Origin: Oegoconia quadripuncta | Lineage: Eukaryota > Arthropoda > Insecta > Lepidoptera > Autostichidae | Length of the DNA: 64,000 nt | Direction: 5' to 3' | Assembly (NCBI GenBank): GCA_949316235.1 | Contig: OX438744.1 | Coordinates: forward strand, 38,250,778-38,314,777 | In this document: in pieces, positions 45,275 through 57,354 of the stretch | Position numbering within the stretch: the first letter of the stretch is position 1 | Layout of the letters: each line of letters starts with the position of its first letter | Notes under the pieces: model-generated | The model's database searches: none | Told to the model about the DNA's origin: nothing | The model's input: the letters and a program-made list of their open reading frames with translations, nothing else | Made by a program: the position numbers and the translations under genes

Positions 45275-46740
45275 GAGTGACAGATAAATGCAATAATTTC
45301 AATTATGTTTTAAATTGATGTCATATAGGTACATCACGTTGAAATAAATGTTTGAGGTTTAATATATTTTAAAATAAGGAAATTAAACCATCTCAATGAG
45401 TCTAACCGTAAATGTATGTGTTAACATTTACAAAAACCACATCAAAGCTCAAAAAGGCAATGGTTTTTTAAGAAGGTATTGATGTCAGTTTATTAATTAT
45501 TCGATGCAGTTTTGATACCAGAAAAGATTTTTATAATCGCCTGATAAGTTGATAACACGTTACAATTAAACCCGATGGAAATTAGAGACCATTTCCTTGT
45601 GGGATAATTTACATCCATTCACATTGTTCAACAGCAGTATTATTAATATAATTTGTACGCCCGATAGGGTAATGTTTACAATCATTATAAGACCTCATTG
45701 TCATTACGTTTACCTATGTTCAGCAAATAAATAAATGAATGAAATAAATGAACAGTCTTCTACTATTTTTTAGGGTACAGTATTCCAAGTAGCATGTTAC
45801 AGTTGTTCTAGTCATATTTACTAGTAAAATTCGCAGACTATTGCTAATAAACTTATGGAAACCATGTGACATTAATATCCTACAAAATAAAGGAAAGTGA
45901 GTTAAAACTTCCCAAGTTTTAAATTTGCACGCTCGCTAGGCGAAAATTTATCCTATACGCCGTTCGTCAGGCGGAAAATTAATCTGGGTGAAAATTTTAC
46001 TGCCCCGTTCAGGGAGTACCGGACCAATATAAAATGTATCTAAATATTAGAAGTGGTCTAAATGTTTTTATGGTCTGTCAGTGAATAAGTCAGTCAGTGA
46101 GTCAGCCTTAAACTGCTTTTTTGATGGTCCATATCTCAAGATCTAATTCAAGTTAGAGTTTTGAAAATTGATTATAACGAAAATAAATTGAAAGGAAAAT
46201 ATTCACAGTAAGTAAATTCTACTAATTTTTCGATTTAATTCAATATATTTATTGTATTATCTGTAATAATAAACCTTCGTGACGGTGGATTATGATATGA
46301 CATCAATCAACAAGTTTTGGTATGAATATTTTACCATAATATATGAACCAAAATCCATATTTTTATTAGAAAAACATTGTGACAAAATTATTCCTGATCG
46401 AGTTGATCGCGTACTCGTTGGTATAGGTGTGCCATAGGTTCACCACCACCACTATGTCTCTCTCTACTGTGGGTGTGGGTGATAGGTAATGAAATTCGTG
46501 ATCAGTCACGAAAGAGGTTACTTTTTTATTGAATTTTGAGGGCGTGCTTTATGGTATAAAATAGCTCCTCAGGACAATGAAAACAATATTTATTCTCAAA
46601 CTATTTATTTTCAGGGATGTTTGAATTATTTTCATGACAACATCACGCTTACTATTGGAAATTTAGGCAATTAACCAGCAACTCTTCTGTATTTATGGGA
46701 AATGTGTTACAACGCTGTTGCAACACCACGCATAGCAGTC
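45275..46740. other. AT-rich intergenic sequence
   Basis: Between MED26 and the plus-strand gene at 47000. A short GTCAGTCAGTGAGTCAGCC patch lies at 46090-46110. Nothing else recognised. Confidence 0.35.
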
Positions 46741-46999
46741 TGCCTTCAAAAAAATGACACTTCGTTTCGCTTCGATTGGTGATGTGTGTGTACGTGAAAC
46801 GTGAAGCGGTGTTTCGCGTTATTTATCATGGCATAGAATTTGAAAATACTTTCATTTGCATGTTAAATACGGCGACTTTATGCGCTATTCACACTCACGA
46901 AATCCAAATTGCGCTTAGAAAATAGTGTGTGCAACGAAGAAATAGACGGAAGGTGTTGATAAATGGCGAAAATATTGCGGTTGTGTGTTGTGTAGTGAA

Positions 47000-47132
47000 A
47001 TGGATCGCAGATGTTCGCAGTCGGTCCGGACGCTCAATTTCGACGATTCGGATACCGACGCGCCGAAAAATGGACAGAAGAAGGTACTGGCTTCTGCTGG
47101 GGCTCCACATTCGTTGAACCAGAGTGCTGAAG
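47000..47132 (+). CDS. First coding exon of an unrecognised plus-strand gene
   Basis: ATG at 47000 (context GTGAAATGG) opens 44 codons plus one base, ending at the consensus donor GAAG/GTAAGA. The peptide starts MDRRCSQSVRTLNFDDSDTD and ends SLNQSAE. It is rich in serine and acidic residues and has no membrane segment or signal peptide. Codon use and the higher GC content differ from the flanks. The gene is oriented away from MED26, with about 3 kb between the two starts. Later exons were not identified with certainty; 60724-60872 is a candidate. Confidence 0.6.
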
Positions 47133-49030
47133 GTAAGATTAAAATGATTATTTTTCGATTATTTTGACAGTGGCCTACTGGCCGTCGCTATGAACAAGAA
47201 ACATTCATTTCAAGGTTTAGTTGTCAATTGCGAATTTTGTGAATGAATTGTCTCGCTTCATTGGACAAGAGCGACTGTGCCAAAAGTGATAAAGTTTTAA
47301 TCCTAAGAAACCAATTACAGAAAACCCCCTGCAGCACCTACACACAAATTATTATGATTTCGAAATTTATCTTGCTGTTTTAGCTATACAAATATAAACA
47401 TTGAAATAAAGCGTATTGTTAATTTATTTTAATATGTATATTTTTATATTTACCAGCTAAAATCTAAGCTTAATTTAAATTAAAACTGTTTTTATTGATC
47501 AGTTTGTAAACAAAGTGACTCATCATTTTATTATAATATTTATACATATTATATACAATCATATATTAATGCTTAGACTTAGGAAAAATAAAGAATGACA
47601 CTTATACATTGTAAAGTGAAGCCAGTTTTTTATACAATTGTGAGTTGTTATTGCTGTGATCTGCCTTCTTTTGTTGTAGAAGAGTGCGTATATAAATCGG
47701 CATACTTGTGGCTTCACTTTTATCATACAGGCTGCTCAGGACTGAGGTGTGGAGAAAGACTTGATTAGTGCAAAAGCATAAAATCACTCAACATGTGATA
47801 TGGAAGAATTATTATTTGAGTAACTCTTACAGATAGAATGCGTAAAGTAAACAATTCTTGAAATAAATAAGTAAATAAAAGGTATTTATTCACCACAAAG
47901 TTAATTAAACCAGTGATTAATTAATAATAAATTAGGTCAAACTGTGATGAAAAGGTAGGGACTCAGCAGATTTACTGATTTTCAGCCCCCCCCCCCTTTT
48001 TTAGTAGGTACACAGAATACACTTAAAATATACATGCATGTAATACTACAGAACTAAAGTCATTGCAAGTAAGTAACCTACAGTTTAAAGTGGCAATAGA
48101 GTGGCCACTTATCTGTTAAAGAACAATGCATTAAAAATTACATTTGTCCAAAGAAATTTTCAGTTGGTTTGGTGTAGCTAATTAGATACTTTGAAGAAAT
48201 TTCGAAAAATCCAACACTGTTGATTAATTTCAAAGGTGTTTTACAACAGCCTTCAGCCCCCCATAAACAAGTGGGAGACATTTCAATAACGACAAATGCT
48301 AATGCTTCGACTCTCGCAACTGTTTGGTTATCAATTTTAGTAGATTTATACTCAGCCAATCAACTGCGAGAAATTAATCGAGTGTTTTTCGTGTGTCGTG
48401 CGTGCGTGCGTGTGCCACTTGTCTAGCTGCTCTGGTGTTAAGTTTTTTGTTATCTCATACCCTCTTATAAGTAAAAAACTAAAATATGCCAATATATATC
48501 ATATGAAACTAAACTCATTTAAAATAAAAAAGAGGCTGTAAAGTTTCATATATGAAATAATCTCTGTCTGTTAATAAGATATAATAATATAATTGTCGTT
48601 TCTAGTTAATATTTAGTGATATGGTGGTAGTTTATGAGATCTCTTGATAAGATAGACAAATAAAACTGGGTTAAAAGTTTCTGACAAAGGAGTTAATATT
48701 AGTAATTAAGTTATGTAATTGTTAGACTTCAAATTTAGCTGTTGGTTTGTTGGTGGTCGGTTGGTTGGAATAGGGCGTCAGAGTAGCAATGGCAAATATG
48801 CAATGTTGGAAAGTAGGTATTGGAATCCAAAATCGTTTTTATTTTGCTGCGATTTGATTTGTGCATATACCTATGATACAATTTGTTCTAGTAATTTATT
48901 ATTATTATTTTATAGACGAGCAGCATTACTGCTGGTATGTCTATGTCACAGTGTTGGAACAGTTCACATTGTTCATTATGTTGTTATTCAGTCAATATTT
49001 AAGTAATTACTAGGTTTTTAAAATTTTATC
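47133..49030. other. Probable intron of the plus-strand gene, no recognised repeats
   Basis: AT-rich; contains a C12-13 run near 47986-47998. No supported exon. Confidence 0.35.
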
Positions 49031-49309
49031 CAATTTATTCTTGAACGAATTCACTGATTGGGCGGTGTTCACGATGGAACAAGGAGAAAAACTATCGTAA
49101 TAAATTTTACTATAGTTTTATTGAAAATTGAATATAAACTTGATGTGCAGTGGTGGCAGTAGGTAGTAGGTAGTTGTTCTTGTGTTAGTGACAGTTGATG
49201 ATGTGGAGGTGTGTTATGACGAACGGTGGGATTGGTTAGATTGCATGTGTGAGTGTATGTATGAATGGAGTGTAGGTATGTATGTGTGGTGCAGTGTAGT
49301 TAACAAAAC

Positions 49310-49420
49310 GTAAAACGCGTCTTCCGTTTCGTTGGTAGCAAATTGGCGTAGACAGGCGGAGACAACCTCTGCCGGCAGCTTATTCCAGTTAGTTATTTTT
49401 ATATAGCTTAAAATAATAAA
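49310..49420 (-). mobile_element. LINE reverse-transcriptase C-terminal fragment
   Basis: Antisense NWNKLPAEVVSACLRQF block, common at the end of non-LTR polyproteins. 49130-49310 may be its 3' UTR. Confidence 0.5.
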
Positions 49421-49424
49421 GCTG

Positions 49425-50000
49425 CATGTGTCGCCAGATATATTGGGCGACGTTGCCGTACTTCAACCGATTTCCTCCAAGATGTCTGATAGGTTCCACC
49501 AAACTGATGCGAACGGAGACAAGACATCGGGCGACGTAGGGCGATATGGGGCGATGTTGTGTTCGATGGAATTTGGTGGGTCTCCACTTGTAGGAGACAA
49601 TATTATTTTTATGGGTTGGCACTTGATTAACACAACAAACAACATTCAATGAGTTATTTCAAAACATGTCTGTTGTCTGCCTGATATGGTTTTATCATTA
49701 AGTGCTCAAATTATCAACTGTATTCAATGCAGCCATTGTTACTCTGTTATCTTAATGCATCAGAGGAATGCTAGGAAATGTGTGCTGTTATAAAATTAAG
49801 TTCCTCATAATTATTTGTAAATGCGTTTAGTAAGTGATAGATAATGGAGTGATATCATTATTTGCAGGTGGAAAGGCTTGTAACAACCAACTTCACAAAT
49901 GCTTTATCAGTATGTCACTTTTATTTATTGTTGCAGTGTTTTTGGTCAGTATGTTCACTGATTAGTCACTTGCATACAGTGAGTGCACTGTGATTGGTTG
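49425..50000. other. Unassigned sequence
   Basis: ORFs on both strands (about 49389-49652) overlap and are not convincing. Confidence 0.3.
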
Positions 50001-50024
50001 AAAAGCTTCAAATCCCTGACGCCG

Positions 50025-50070
50025 CCGCTAGACTAGTATGAAGTCTATGCCAAACTATGGGTCTATGTTT
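50025..50070. repeat. Short shared module, inverted copy at 54820-54860
   Basis: AGTATGAAGTCTATGCCAAA and CTATGGGTCTA match, reversed, the sequence next to the MITE at 54488. Confidence 0.6.
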
Positions 50071-50289
50071 TTTTGGTGTAAAGTACCTTAGTCGCCTCTG
50101 GTGGTTTCCGGTGGCTCTTGTTCCTTCCGCCCTGTATTTCGGTTTGAATTTGCTCGGCGGCGATCTGTAGCATCCACTAGAGGAAACTATTACGCGATGT
50201 TGCCAGGTAATTACATTGTGTTGGTTTACAAGCCATTAGGTTTCTCTGTTTACGTTTCGATAATAGCGCCCCGCGCACTCAGTACAAGT

Positions 50290-50545
50290 CTCTTAGAGTA
50301 TGAAGTACAACCTAGCCGGCGCCCGCGGCATCGCTCGCGTGGAACAGCTATATCGCGGATATGTTTTGTTTATCCCGTAGGAACTACTCACTTTATCGGG
50401 GTAAAAAATATCCTATGTCTTAATTCAGGGTATTTTCTACCTATATAGTTATCAAATTTCATCCAAATCCGTTCAGCCGTTTTGCCCTGATTGAACAACA
50501 AACAAACATCCAAACTTTCTCATTTATCTGCATTTATAATATTAG
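50290..50545 (-). mobile_element. Helitron-like fragment
   Basis: Contains GCATCGCTCGCGTGGAACAG, then ATTTCATCCAAATCCGTTCA and ATTTATAATATTAGT. These features mirror the copies at 30527 and 51838. Class inferred. Confidence 0.4.
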
Positions 50546-50565
50546 TTAATTATTATAGTATTAGT

Positions 50566-50803
50566 TTTGGTTGATGGTAGGGCATTTTAAATGTCCGCCT
50601 GGCTAGCTACCACCATCTTATCTAAATCTGCCGCCAAGCAGCAATGTTAATGGCATTGTTGTGTCCCGGTTGTCAGAGATAAGATAGCCAGTCCCCCAAA
50701 TTGTCCGGGTCAGTACGCTTCCACCTTCGACCTCATCTTCACTTTACATCAGGTGTGACTGAGGTCAAGTACGAACCCGTCGTGCATAAAAAAAAAAAAA
50801 AAG
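50566..50803 (+). mobile_element. SINE family C, head lost
   Basis: From GGTTGATGGTAGGGCATTTT to CATCAGGTGTGACTGAGGTC and a long A run. Confidence 0.85.
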
Positions 50804-50804
50804 A

Positions 50805-50945
50805 AAATCCAGGGTTCATCTTACGAAATATACAGAAATGCGCACGTGAGAGGTGTGAGCCCATCGCCGCCGTTGAAACGTGCAAAATAGAAGTTCCTTA
50901 GTCGCCTTTTACGACACCCACGGGAAGAGACCATATTCTATGACT
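50805..50945 (+). repeat. Repeat family F copy
   Basis: AATATACAGAAATGCGCACG, GCCGTTGAAACGTGCAAAAT and CGCCTTTTACGACACCCACG. Confidence 0.65.
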
Positions 50946-51837
50946 ACATTCACGCGAACTAGACTGTATCTTCAAGTTTTATTACAAAAACACAGAAAAT
51001 ATCGTATAATTTTTCACACGTGGTTGCTTACACTTTTTATGAAAACTCGTTCCTATGGTTTACCCTGAGAGAGTAAATTTAAATCTGTAAGTCTTCTTGT
51101 TTCCTTTGTCCAGTCGAGGGTTTATTTTTTTTTAAATTTTACCAACCAGTTTGAATTATTTTATGTCCAATACTCTAAAGATAGACAATGGAACCCCTAT
51201 TGAAGTTAATTCCTTTGCCAATTTTTAACCGACTCCCAAAAAGTCTGTATGTATTTTTTTTTAATTTATCATGTTCACCAATATTTTTGTCAAATTTTCA
51301 ACCGATTTTGACGACTGTTTTTTTGTTTGATAGAGGTTGGTCCAGTGTCAATTTGGTTAAAATTTGATGATGATCTCCGCAGATATATAGTGGAACGTTT
51401 TGGCAATTTTTAGCGGTTAATATTGGCTGCATCATCGTGTTAGAATCTCAAATAATGGTGGTAAACATATAACAGAGTTGCCATTTATAATAAAACAATT
51501 ATGTGAACGCGGTATAGAAAGGTAACTCCCACACTTTGATGCTAAACTAGGTTCCGTCTTGTCACAGTGACCTGACACATCCGTGAAGGTAATTACAAAT
51601 TATCACCCAATTAAGCAGGAAAGGAGGGTAATGCTCTCTACGTGGAAATATGTACTATGTAGGTAGTACTATGGTTTGGTATGTATTAAGACGTATGCTA
51701 ACTTAGAATAGAATTTGGGCACAGAAATTAATACATATATAGAACAATATATAGTGATAGCTACTCATAGTTTTAAACTAGCGTTGCTATAAACGCACAC
51801 CTCCATAGCGACAGCGAACCAAAAAATGTATTGTTAA

Positions 51838-51955
51838 CCTAACTAATATTAAAAATGCGAAAGTTTTGATGTTTGTTTGACGGCGAAACGGATGAACGGA
51901 TTTGGAAGAAAAAGTTATTCCACGCAGACGAAGCCGCGGGTGGAAAGCTAGTACA
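51838..51955 (+). mobile_element. Helitron-like copy, short
   Basis: Starts CTAACTAATATTAAAAATGC; ends GCCGCGGGTGGAAAGCTAGT. CTAG-type 3' end. Confidence 0.5.
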
Positions 51956-51984
51956 CTATATTAAACGATGTGCTGTGTGGTGTC

Positions 51985-52310
51985 GGCACTTAAAAGGAAT
52001 AGAACTAACCGGTCTCTTCCCGTGGTTGTCGCAAAAGGCGACAGGCCTTTCCATAAAAAAAAAACATGATAGATTTGCACGTTTCAACGGCGATGGGCTC
52101 ACTCTCCTGTCACGTTTCTTTTAAATCGGTTCGCAGAATAGAACCAACCGACTACGTTCATGGCTGGGGGGTGTTTCTGGTTTTTCCTATTCAAGCTCTA
52201 AGTCTTCCCACAAATGTGTTCTATGTATGCCTTAGGGTGTTTTAACGGCGATGGGCTCACTCGTGTCATGTGTGCATTTCTGTATATCGAAAGGTGAACC
52301 GCAGAATATA
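51985..52310 (-). repeat. Repeat family F copies, antisense and tandem-like
   Basis: CTCTTCCCGTGGTTGTCGCA, then CACGTTTCAACGGCGATGGG twice (about 52078 and 52238). Confidence 0.6.
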
Positions 52311-52714
52311 AGTCATCAACTAATTTGGCATGCCTACCACCATATGAACTACGTAAATTTAATAATGTATATGGCATGAGAATATGGTATTATATTTTAA
52401 ATAGTATTCCTGGTGAACTATATTCACATAACATAAAATGTAGAAATGCATTGAAGTAGTTACTTTATAGATGGAACTATGTAGGAAGTGACTTTCCAAC
52501 AATATTATTTCGATGAGAGACACATGTCTACTTGCTTTCGCACATTATTTTATGTATCTAGATATTTAAGTTACGTTACATACATTTTGTAATAATTAAT
52601 AACGCGGCGGGTCAGTGACCACATTCGCACTACACACAAACCTTTACAGGTTGTCGTTGGCGTCTTATAGTGAAGTTTGTTCAAATAATGTTCTATGGAT
52701 AAATAAACCAAAAA

Positions 52715-52885
52715 CAAAAAAAAAACAAAAACCAACCGAATACGTCCATGGCTGGGGGGGCCTTTCTGATTCTTCCTTTTCTGGCACCAAATCTTCCCAC
52801 AAAATGTGTTCTATGTATGCCTTAGGGATAGTCACAAGCTTCATTTGTGGTGCGACAAATAAACTATTTTATTATTATTTAAAAA
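52715..52885 (-). repeat. Repeat family F-related fragment
   Basis: CCAACCGAATACGTCCATGG and TCTATGTATGCCTTAGGG duplicate 52145-52235, then an AAATAAACTATTTTATT tail. Confidence 0.45.
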
Positions 52886-52904
52886 TCCAACGGAAGAAGT
52901 GTTT

Positions 52905-53075
52905 GACACCTTGGTCTAGGGTTGGGCAACATCGTCCCTGTCCTAAGCGTGCCTCAAGGTCTGATATTGCCAATCCGCTTAGTGTAGTGATTACGGCAAT
53001 TCCCCCTTACGTTCTTGTGCTACAGGTCTATATTCAGGGTCGTCATGCGGCTGATATGATGATGATGAGGTAGAA
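52905..53075 (+). mobile_element. LINE 3' end fragment
   Basis: Ends ..ATTCAGGGTCGTCATGCGGC and TGATATGATGATGATG, a LINE tail like family K. Confidence 0.45.
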
Positions 53076-53744
53076 CGAATTCGTAATGATAAACCAGACA
53101 ATATAACCAATTCTGGAGGTTAGCTTATTATGCCAGCTCCAAACTATCGTCCAACCTTCCGCGTGTAGAGATAGTTCGTGCATGTTTGACGATGTTCGAT
53201 CCTGATGGCGCGTCGCTTCGATGGCAAATCGTATCCAGATCAAGTTGGCCAACTCACACGAATCAGTACCTATGGCAGGAGGCTCTAGAGTGGACAATGA
53301 TATTTTTCAAACTAAACCAAAATAAGATATTTACAGTCAGTAACATAATAAGAATCACTAATTGGCGTAAGTTTGGAATTAGTTTACTACAATATAATTT
53401 CTGCAATAATGCTGATTCTATGTAAATAAGTAAATAAATAAATAAAAATTAATTTACCTTGTTCCATTCCTATGTATACTCAGCATCAACAATCATCGTT
53501 TCCGCCGTGATTTTTTTAATTTTACGTCGGTTATAACCTTGTATAAAATAATTATATGCACTCAAAAGGTACAGCGCAGAAGCACCTAACAAACATCCTC
53601 TATAGTGAGTGAGGTTTGAACGTGGCCTGTTGATGTGTGGAGAGTCTGTTTTGATCGATAGTAAGTTGGGACAGATTGGAGTCATGGACTGTTCGACAAT
53701 AGTATGGAGCCGACATTACTTTGTATACATAATACCTACATCAT

Positions 53745-53932
53745 CCGAACAGCCAAGGCATGGAACTCCCTTCCGGCGTCAGACTTTCCTGAATCCTACA
53801 ACCTTGGGATCTTCATAAGAGCAGAGTGAATAGGCATTTACTGGTATCGCGTGCTTCATCTTCGACCACATCGTCACTTTGCATCAGGTGAGATTGTGGT
53901 CAAACGCGTATCCAGTCAATCATAAAAAAAAA
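53745..53932 (+). mobile_element. LINE family D 3' end, sense copy
   Basis: Coding [19 protein letters not shown] with a later stop, then CATCAGGTGAGATTGTGGTC and an A tail. Confidence 0.8.
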
Positions 53933-53993
53933 AGTATACGCTCTTTACACCATCCTAAATAAGAGGCTAATTCGGCATACATGATAATATAAG

Positions 53994-54117
53994 ATGGGGT
54001 TTCCCCCAAATAAGATGGGGTTTCCGGGGTCAGTACGCTACCACCTTCGGCGTTATCTTCACTTAACATCAGGTGTGATTGAGGTCAAGTGCTAATCCGT
54101 TGTGGATAAAAAAAAAC
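53994..54117 (+). mobile_element. SINE family C tail fragment
   Basis: AAGATGGGGTTTCC occurs twice in tandem, then CATCAGGTGTGATTGAGGTC and an A run. Confidence 0.75.
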
Positions 54118-54487
54118 ATTGCTGGGATGCTTGGTTCTGTTAATTCAAATATCCTTACTTCTACCAACAATGTATGGCCATCTAGTCGATGAATCTAGGA
54201 TGGTGTAATAGGTCCTTCATATTCGTTCTGTTCCTATTCGGGATTTGTCCCTGTGCTGTCCTGAGGGCGGAGTGTGAGTTTTGTTTCGACTTAACTTTAC
54301 TACCGCGTTCACGTTTACGTGACGATTTGTATGAAGAAATGTGCAGCGCCTCTAGCGGATAGTTTGCAAAACGATTTTTTTCATAGATACTTTTTGCGTA
54401 AACGCGAACGCGATGGTAAAGTTAAAAATGAGACAAAACTCGCACTTCGCACACTGTACTATAATGTTCGTGTTACTTTCTGTTTTA

Positions 54488-54800
54488 GGCCCGTATTAAT
54501 AAACCATTCTCAAGATTGAGAACAGTCTTGTGACTGGTCTCAAGTAAACGTGTTGATTAATAAACCTAACATGAGACTTGAAAAGCATGTGCACACTCAA
54601 GCGGTACTCGCTTGAGAGGTGGGCGTATTAATAAACGAAACTCAAGACTATCATTCATTCGCCGCTGAGGCGATTACTTGAGAAGTGATCTCAGCTGAGT
54701 AGACCTCAAGATTGGTTTATAAATTAGCACGGAGCTTGAGATAGCGTCTACTTCTTAAGACGCATCTCGGGTGGTACAGCCTCAAGACCTGTATTGAGAT
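54488..54800. mobile_element. Harbinger-like MITE, second copy, one end lost
   Basis: Left end GGCCCGTATTAATAAACC after TTA. The body follows the reverse complement of 29717-30031 to about 54800, with an extra internal GGGCGTATTAATAAACG block near 54623. The right inverted repeat is replaced by unrelated sequence. Confidence 0.7.
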
Positions 54801-55007
54801 CGCTCAAACAGGTTCTAGACCCATAGTTTGGCACAGACTTCATACTGGTCAACCTCTTTCAGCGTTTTAGCCATACAACCGGACTCTGGCAGTAATGGTC
54901 GACCGTAATATAGACGACCGATTGCTATAAAATAAAATGTTAAAGTTAGTGTGGTTAGTCTGTGGTTATACCTATTAGAGGCACTGGCAGAATTATCAGT
55001 GTTGTAA

Positions 55008-55588
55008 GGGGCCGTCCATAAATTACGTCATCGATTTTTTCAGATTTTAGACCCCCCCCCCCTATAATCATCCTATCGTCATTTCTTAATGACCCCCCCC
55101 CCCTTCTCCCAAAATTGACGTCATTACTAGTTTGACATGTATTTAAGTATAAGTATAGTATTAATATGTACTTTTATTAATTATGTAATGTTGTAGTTAT
55201 TATTTAAATATTGTGTTTATTATCAATACATAGTATAAAACAAAGTCGCTTTCGCTGTCTGTCCCTATGTATGCTTAGATCTTTAAAACTACGCAACGGA
55301 TTTTGATGCGGTTTTTTTAAATAGATAGACTGATTCTTAAAGAAGGTTTATATGTATAATACATGTAAGTACCACGGGCGAAGCCGGGGCGGGCAGCTAG
55401 TATTTTACTAGGTGTGCTGGAAGAAATTTCTTTTTAGAAATAATCTTTTTGTATGTGAAAAATAAACTATAAATAAATAAATAAGAATGACGTCAAAACA
55501 CCCTCCTCCCCATCTATCATTTACCGTCATCCGCAGACCAACACCCCCCCCCCCCTAATTTAGAATGACGTAATATATGGACGGCCCC
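55008..55588. mobile_element. TIR element with TAA target duplication
   Basis: The ends GGGGCCGTCCATAAATTACG and, reversed, GGGGCCGTCCATATATTACG are flanked by TAA (55005-55007 and 55589-55591). C-runs lie just inside both ends. No transposase. A Helitron-like piece (55235-55405) is nested inside. PIF/Harbinger is suggested by target size only. Confidence 0.75.
55235..55405 (+). mobile_element. Helitron-like insert in the TIR element
   Basis: CAAAGTCGCTTTCGCTGTCT, ACGCAACGGATTTTGATGCG, and an end GAAGCCGGGGCGGGCAGCTAGT-like. Confidence 0.5.
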
Positions 55589-56099
55589 TAAGCGGGTTCA
55601 GCGTTTGAAGCGTTAGCTGAGCCAGCAAGCCCTTTCACTGCTACAATTATATTGTGCATTATTCTAAGATTTCTTCCTGTATAATAATAATAATTATTAT
55701 GCTTCTGTACAATGTATTGTGGCACTGAATAAAAAGTTTCTATGTCTATTACTACTTTTCATTTTAGTTTTTTGCACGTAACGTGCAGATTGACGTGTTA
55801 GGGACTGTCATTATGTGTAGGTGGTGGTAATCAGAGCATGCCTTTAGCAGTGTGTGGGCGTCATATGATTTGTGTCTTATTCGTTGAAATAGAGGCTTAC
55901 GGTGCTTTCGCTAGCCAGAATTTCGCAGAACTTGAGAAATTGTTTCTGTACGTAGACATCGATAGGTTTATCAATCTTGCATTCGAATATAGGATAGTAT
56001 ACCAAAGTCTATCGACAGTGGAAACTCGACTCTAATGGAATTGAAAAAATGTATGCAGTAAACATACCGAACATTCGCACTAAGCGGTTCATAATGCGA

Positions 56100-56215
56100 A
56101 CAGCCAAAGCATGGAACTCCCTTCCGGCGTCCTCCTAACATTTACCCCTCGCGGGTTTTGAACCCAAAACCGTTGGTTTCGCTGGCATCCACCCACTACA
56201 CCAATTAGCAAACAT
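56100..56215. mobile_element. LINE D scrap followed by an antisense SINE A head
   Basis: ACAGCCAAAGCATGGAACTC (LINE D coding, plus) to 56131, then TTTACCCCTCGCGGG.. to CTACACCAATT (SINE A, minus). Confidence 0.65.
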
Positions 56216-56337
56216 TTGCGTATAATTCACTTTAGTGCATGTGAGTGAACAATATTTCTATCCGGTGCCAAGTTCGTCGATGTTTGTCTATATGTCGGGT
56301 CATGCTTGTTTATCGGTATTTTGATAGCCGAGAGAGT

Positions 56338-56742
56338 AGAGATTCTCTAGTCGTGCAAAACACGACACAATGGAACTAATGTAGACATACATACATACAT
56401 AACGTCACGACCTTTCTCCCAAATGGGGTGGTCAGAGATATCCCATACAAGTGTGTGGGTGTTGCAAAGAGAATAGAGATAGAGTTCTCTAGTGCAAAAC
56501 ACGACACAATGGAACTAATGTAGACATACATACATACATAACTTCACGACCTTTCTCCCAAATGGGGTGGTCAGAGATATCCCATACAAGTGTGTGGGTG
56601 TTGCAAAGAGAATAGCGATAGAGTTCTCTAGTGCAAAACACGACACAATGGAACTAATGTAGACATACATACATACATAACGTCACGACCTTTCTCCCAA
56701 ATGGGGTGGTCAGAGATATCCCAAACAAGGTGTGGGTGTTGA
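56338..56742 (+). repeat. 139-bp tandem repeat, nearly three copies
   Basis: GTAGACATACATACATACAT recurs at 56381, 56520 and 56659, spaced exactly 139 bp. Units include CACGACACAATGGAACTAAT and CCCAAATGGGGTGGTCAGAG. The unit is the 5' module of family F, which follows directly. Confidence 0.9.
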
Positions 56743-56754
56743 AACAACATCCAC

Positions 56755-56890
56755 GGTTCACAGAAATATTACAGAAACGCACACGTAAAAGGGGATGAGC
56801 CCATCGCCGTTGAAACGTGCAAGTCTATAGATGTTTTTTGGTGGAAAGTCCTTTAGTCGCCTTTTACGACACCCACGGGAAGAGATGGGT
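56755..56890 (+). repeat. Repeat family F copy
   Basis: GCCCATCGCCGTTGAAACGT and CGCCTTTTACGACACCCACG. Confidence 0.7.
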
Positions 56891-57051
56891 TGGTTCTGCA
56901 GACAACGAATGCAGACAACTACTAATGCAAAACAATTATATCACTATTATTTTTAGTTTGCAGCTGTATCACACAGCTGTTATTAAAAAAAATATAACAA
57001 AAGCGGACACCATTGTGTTCGCTGATTGCACGAAGTTGTCCGAATATTGTT

Positions 57052-57240
57052 CAGCCTCATCTTCACTTAACATCAGGTGTAATTAAGGTCAAGTCTTACC
57101 CGTTGTGCGTCATAATTGAACCATGGCCAAATATCCTATATCAACCAAACATTAAACTTGTACACCGCTGGGAGCCGAACCCGTGACGATCGTTTCGTGA
57201 ACCCTTATATTGCTTACACTGAGCCATGAGGCGGTTATGG
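57052..57240. mobile_element. SINE family C tail (plus) next to an antisense SINE C head
   Basis: CATCAGGTGTAATTAAGGTC at 57071, then, reversed, GGGAGCCGAACCCGTGACG to TGAGCCATGAGGCGG. Confidence 0.6.
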
Positions 57241-57354
57241 GTCCTATAATACAGGGTCATAGACTTACAATACTAGTAGCAGACAGAACTTGAGGACAAC
57301 GTCTTAGCCACGTTTTATTTGAGGCTTTGACTTTGAACAAACGTCTCAAAATCA

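Noticed and set aside
53043..53297. 84-aa minus ORF
   Set aside because: No family recognised, overlaps a plus-strand ORF, no splice or start support.
56338..56742. CRISPR-like direct repeats
   Set aside because: Period is 139 bp, the whole unit is conserved with no variable spacers, and the context is eukaryotic.
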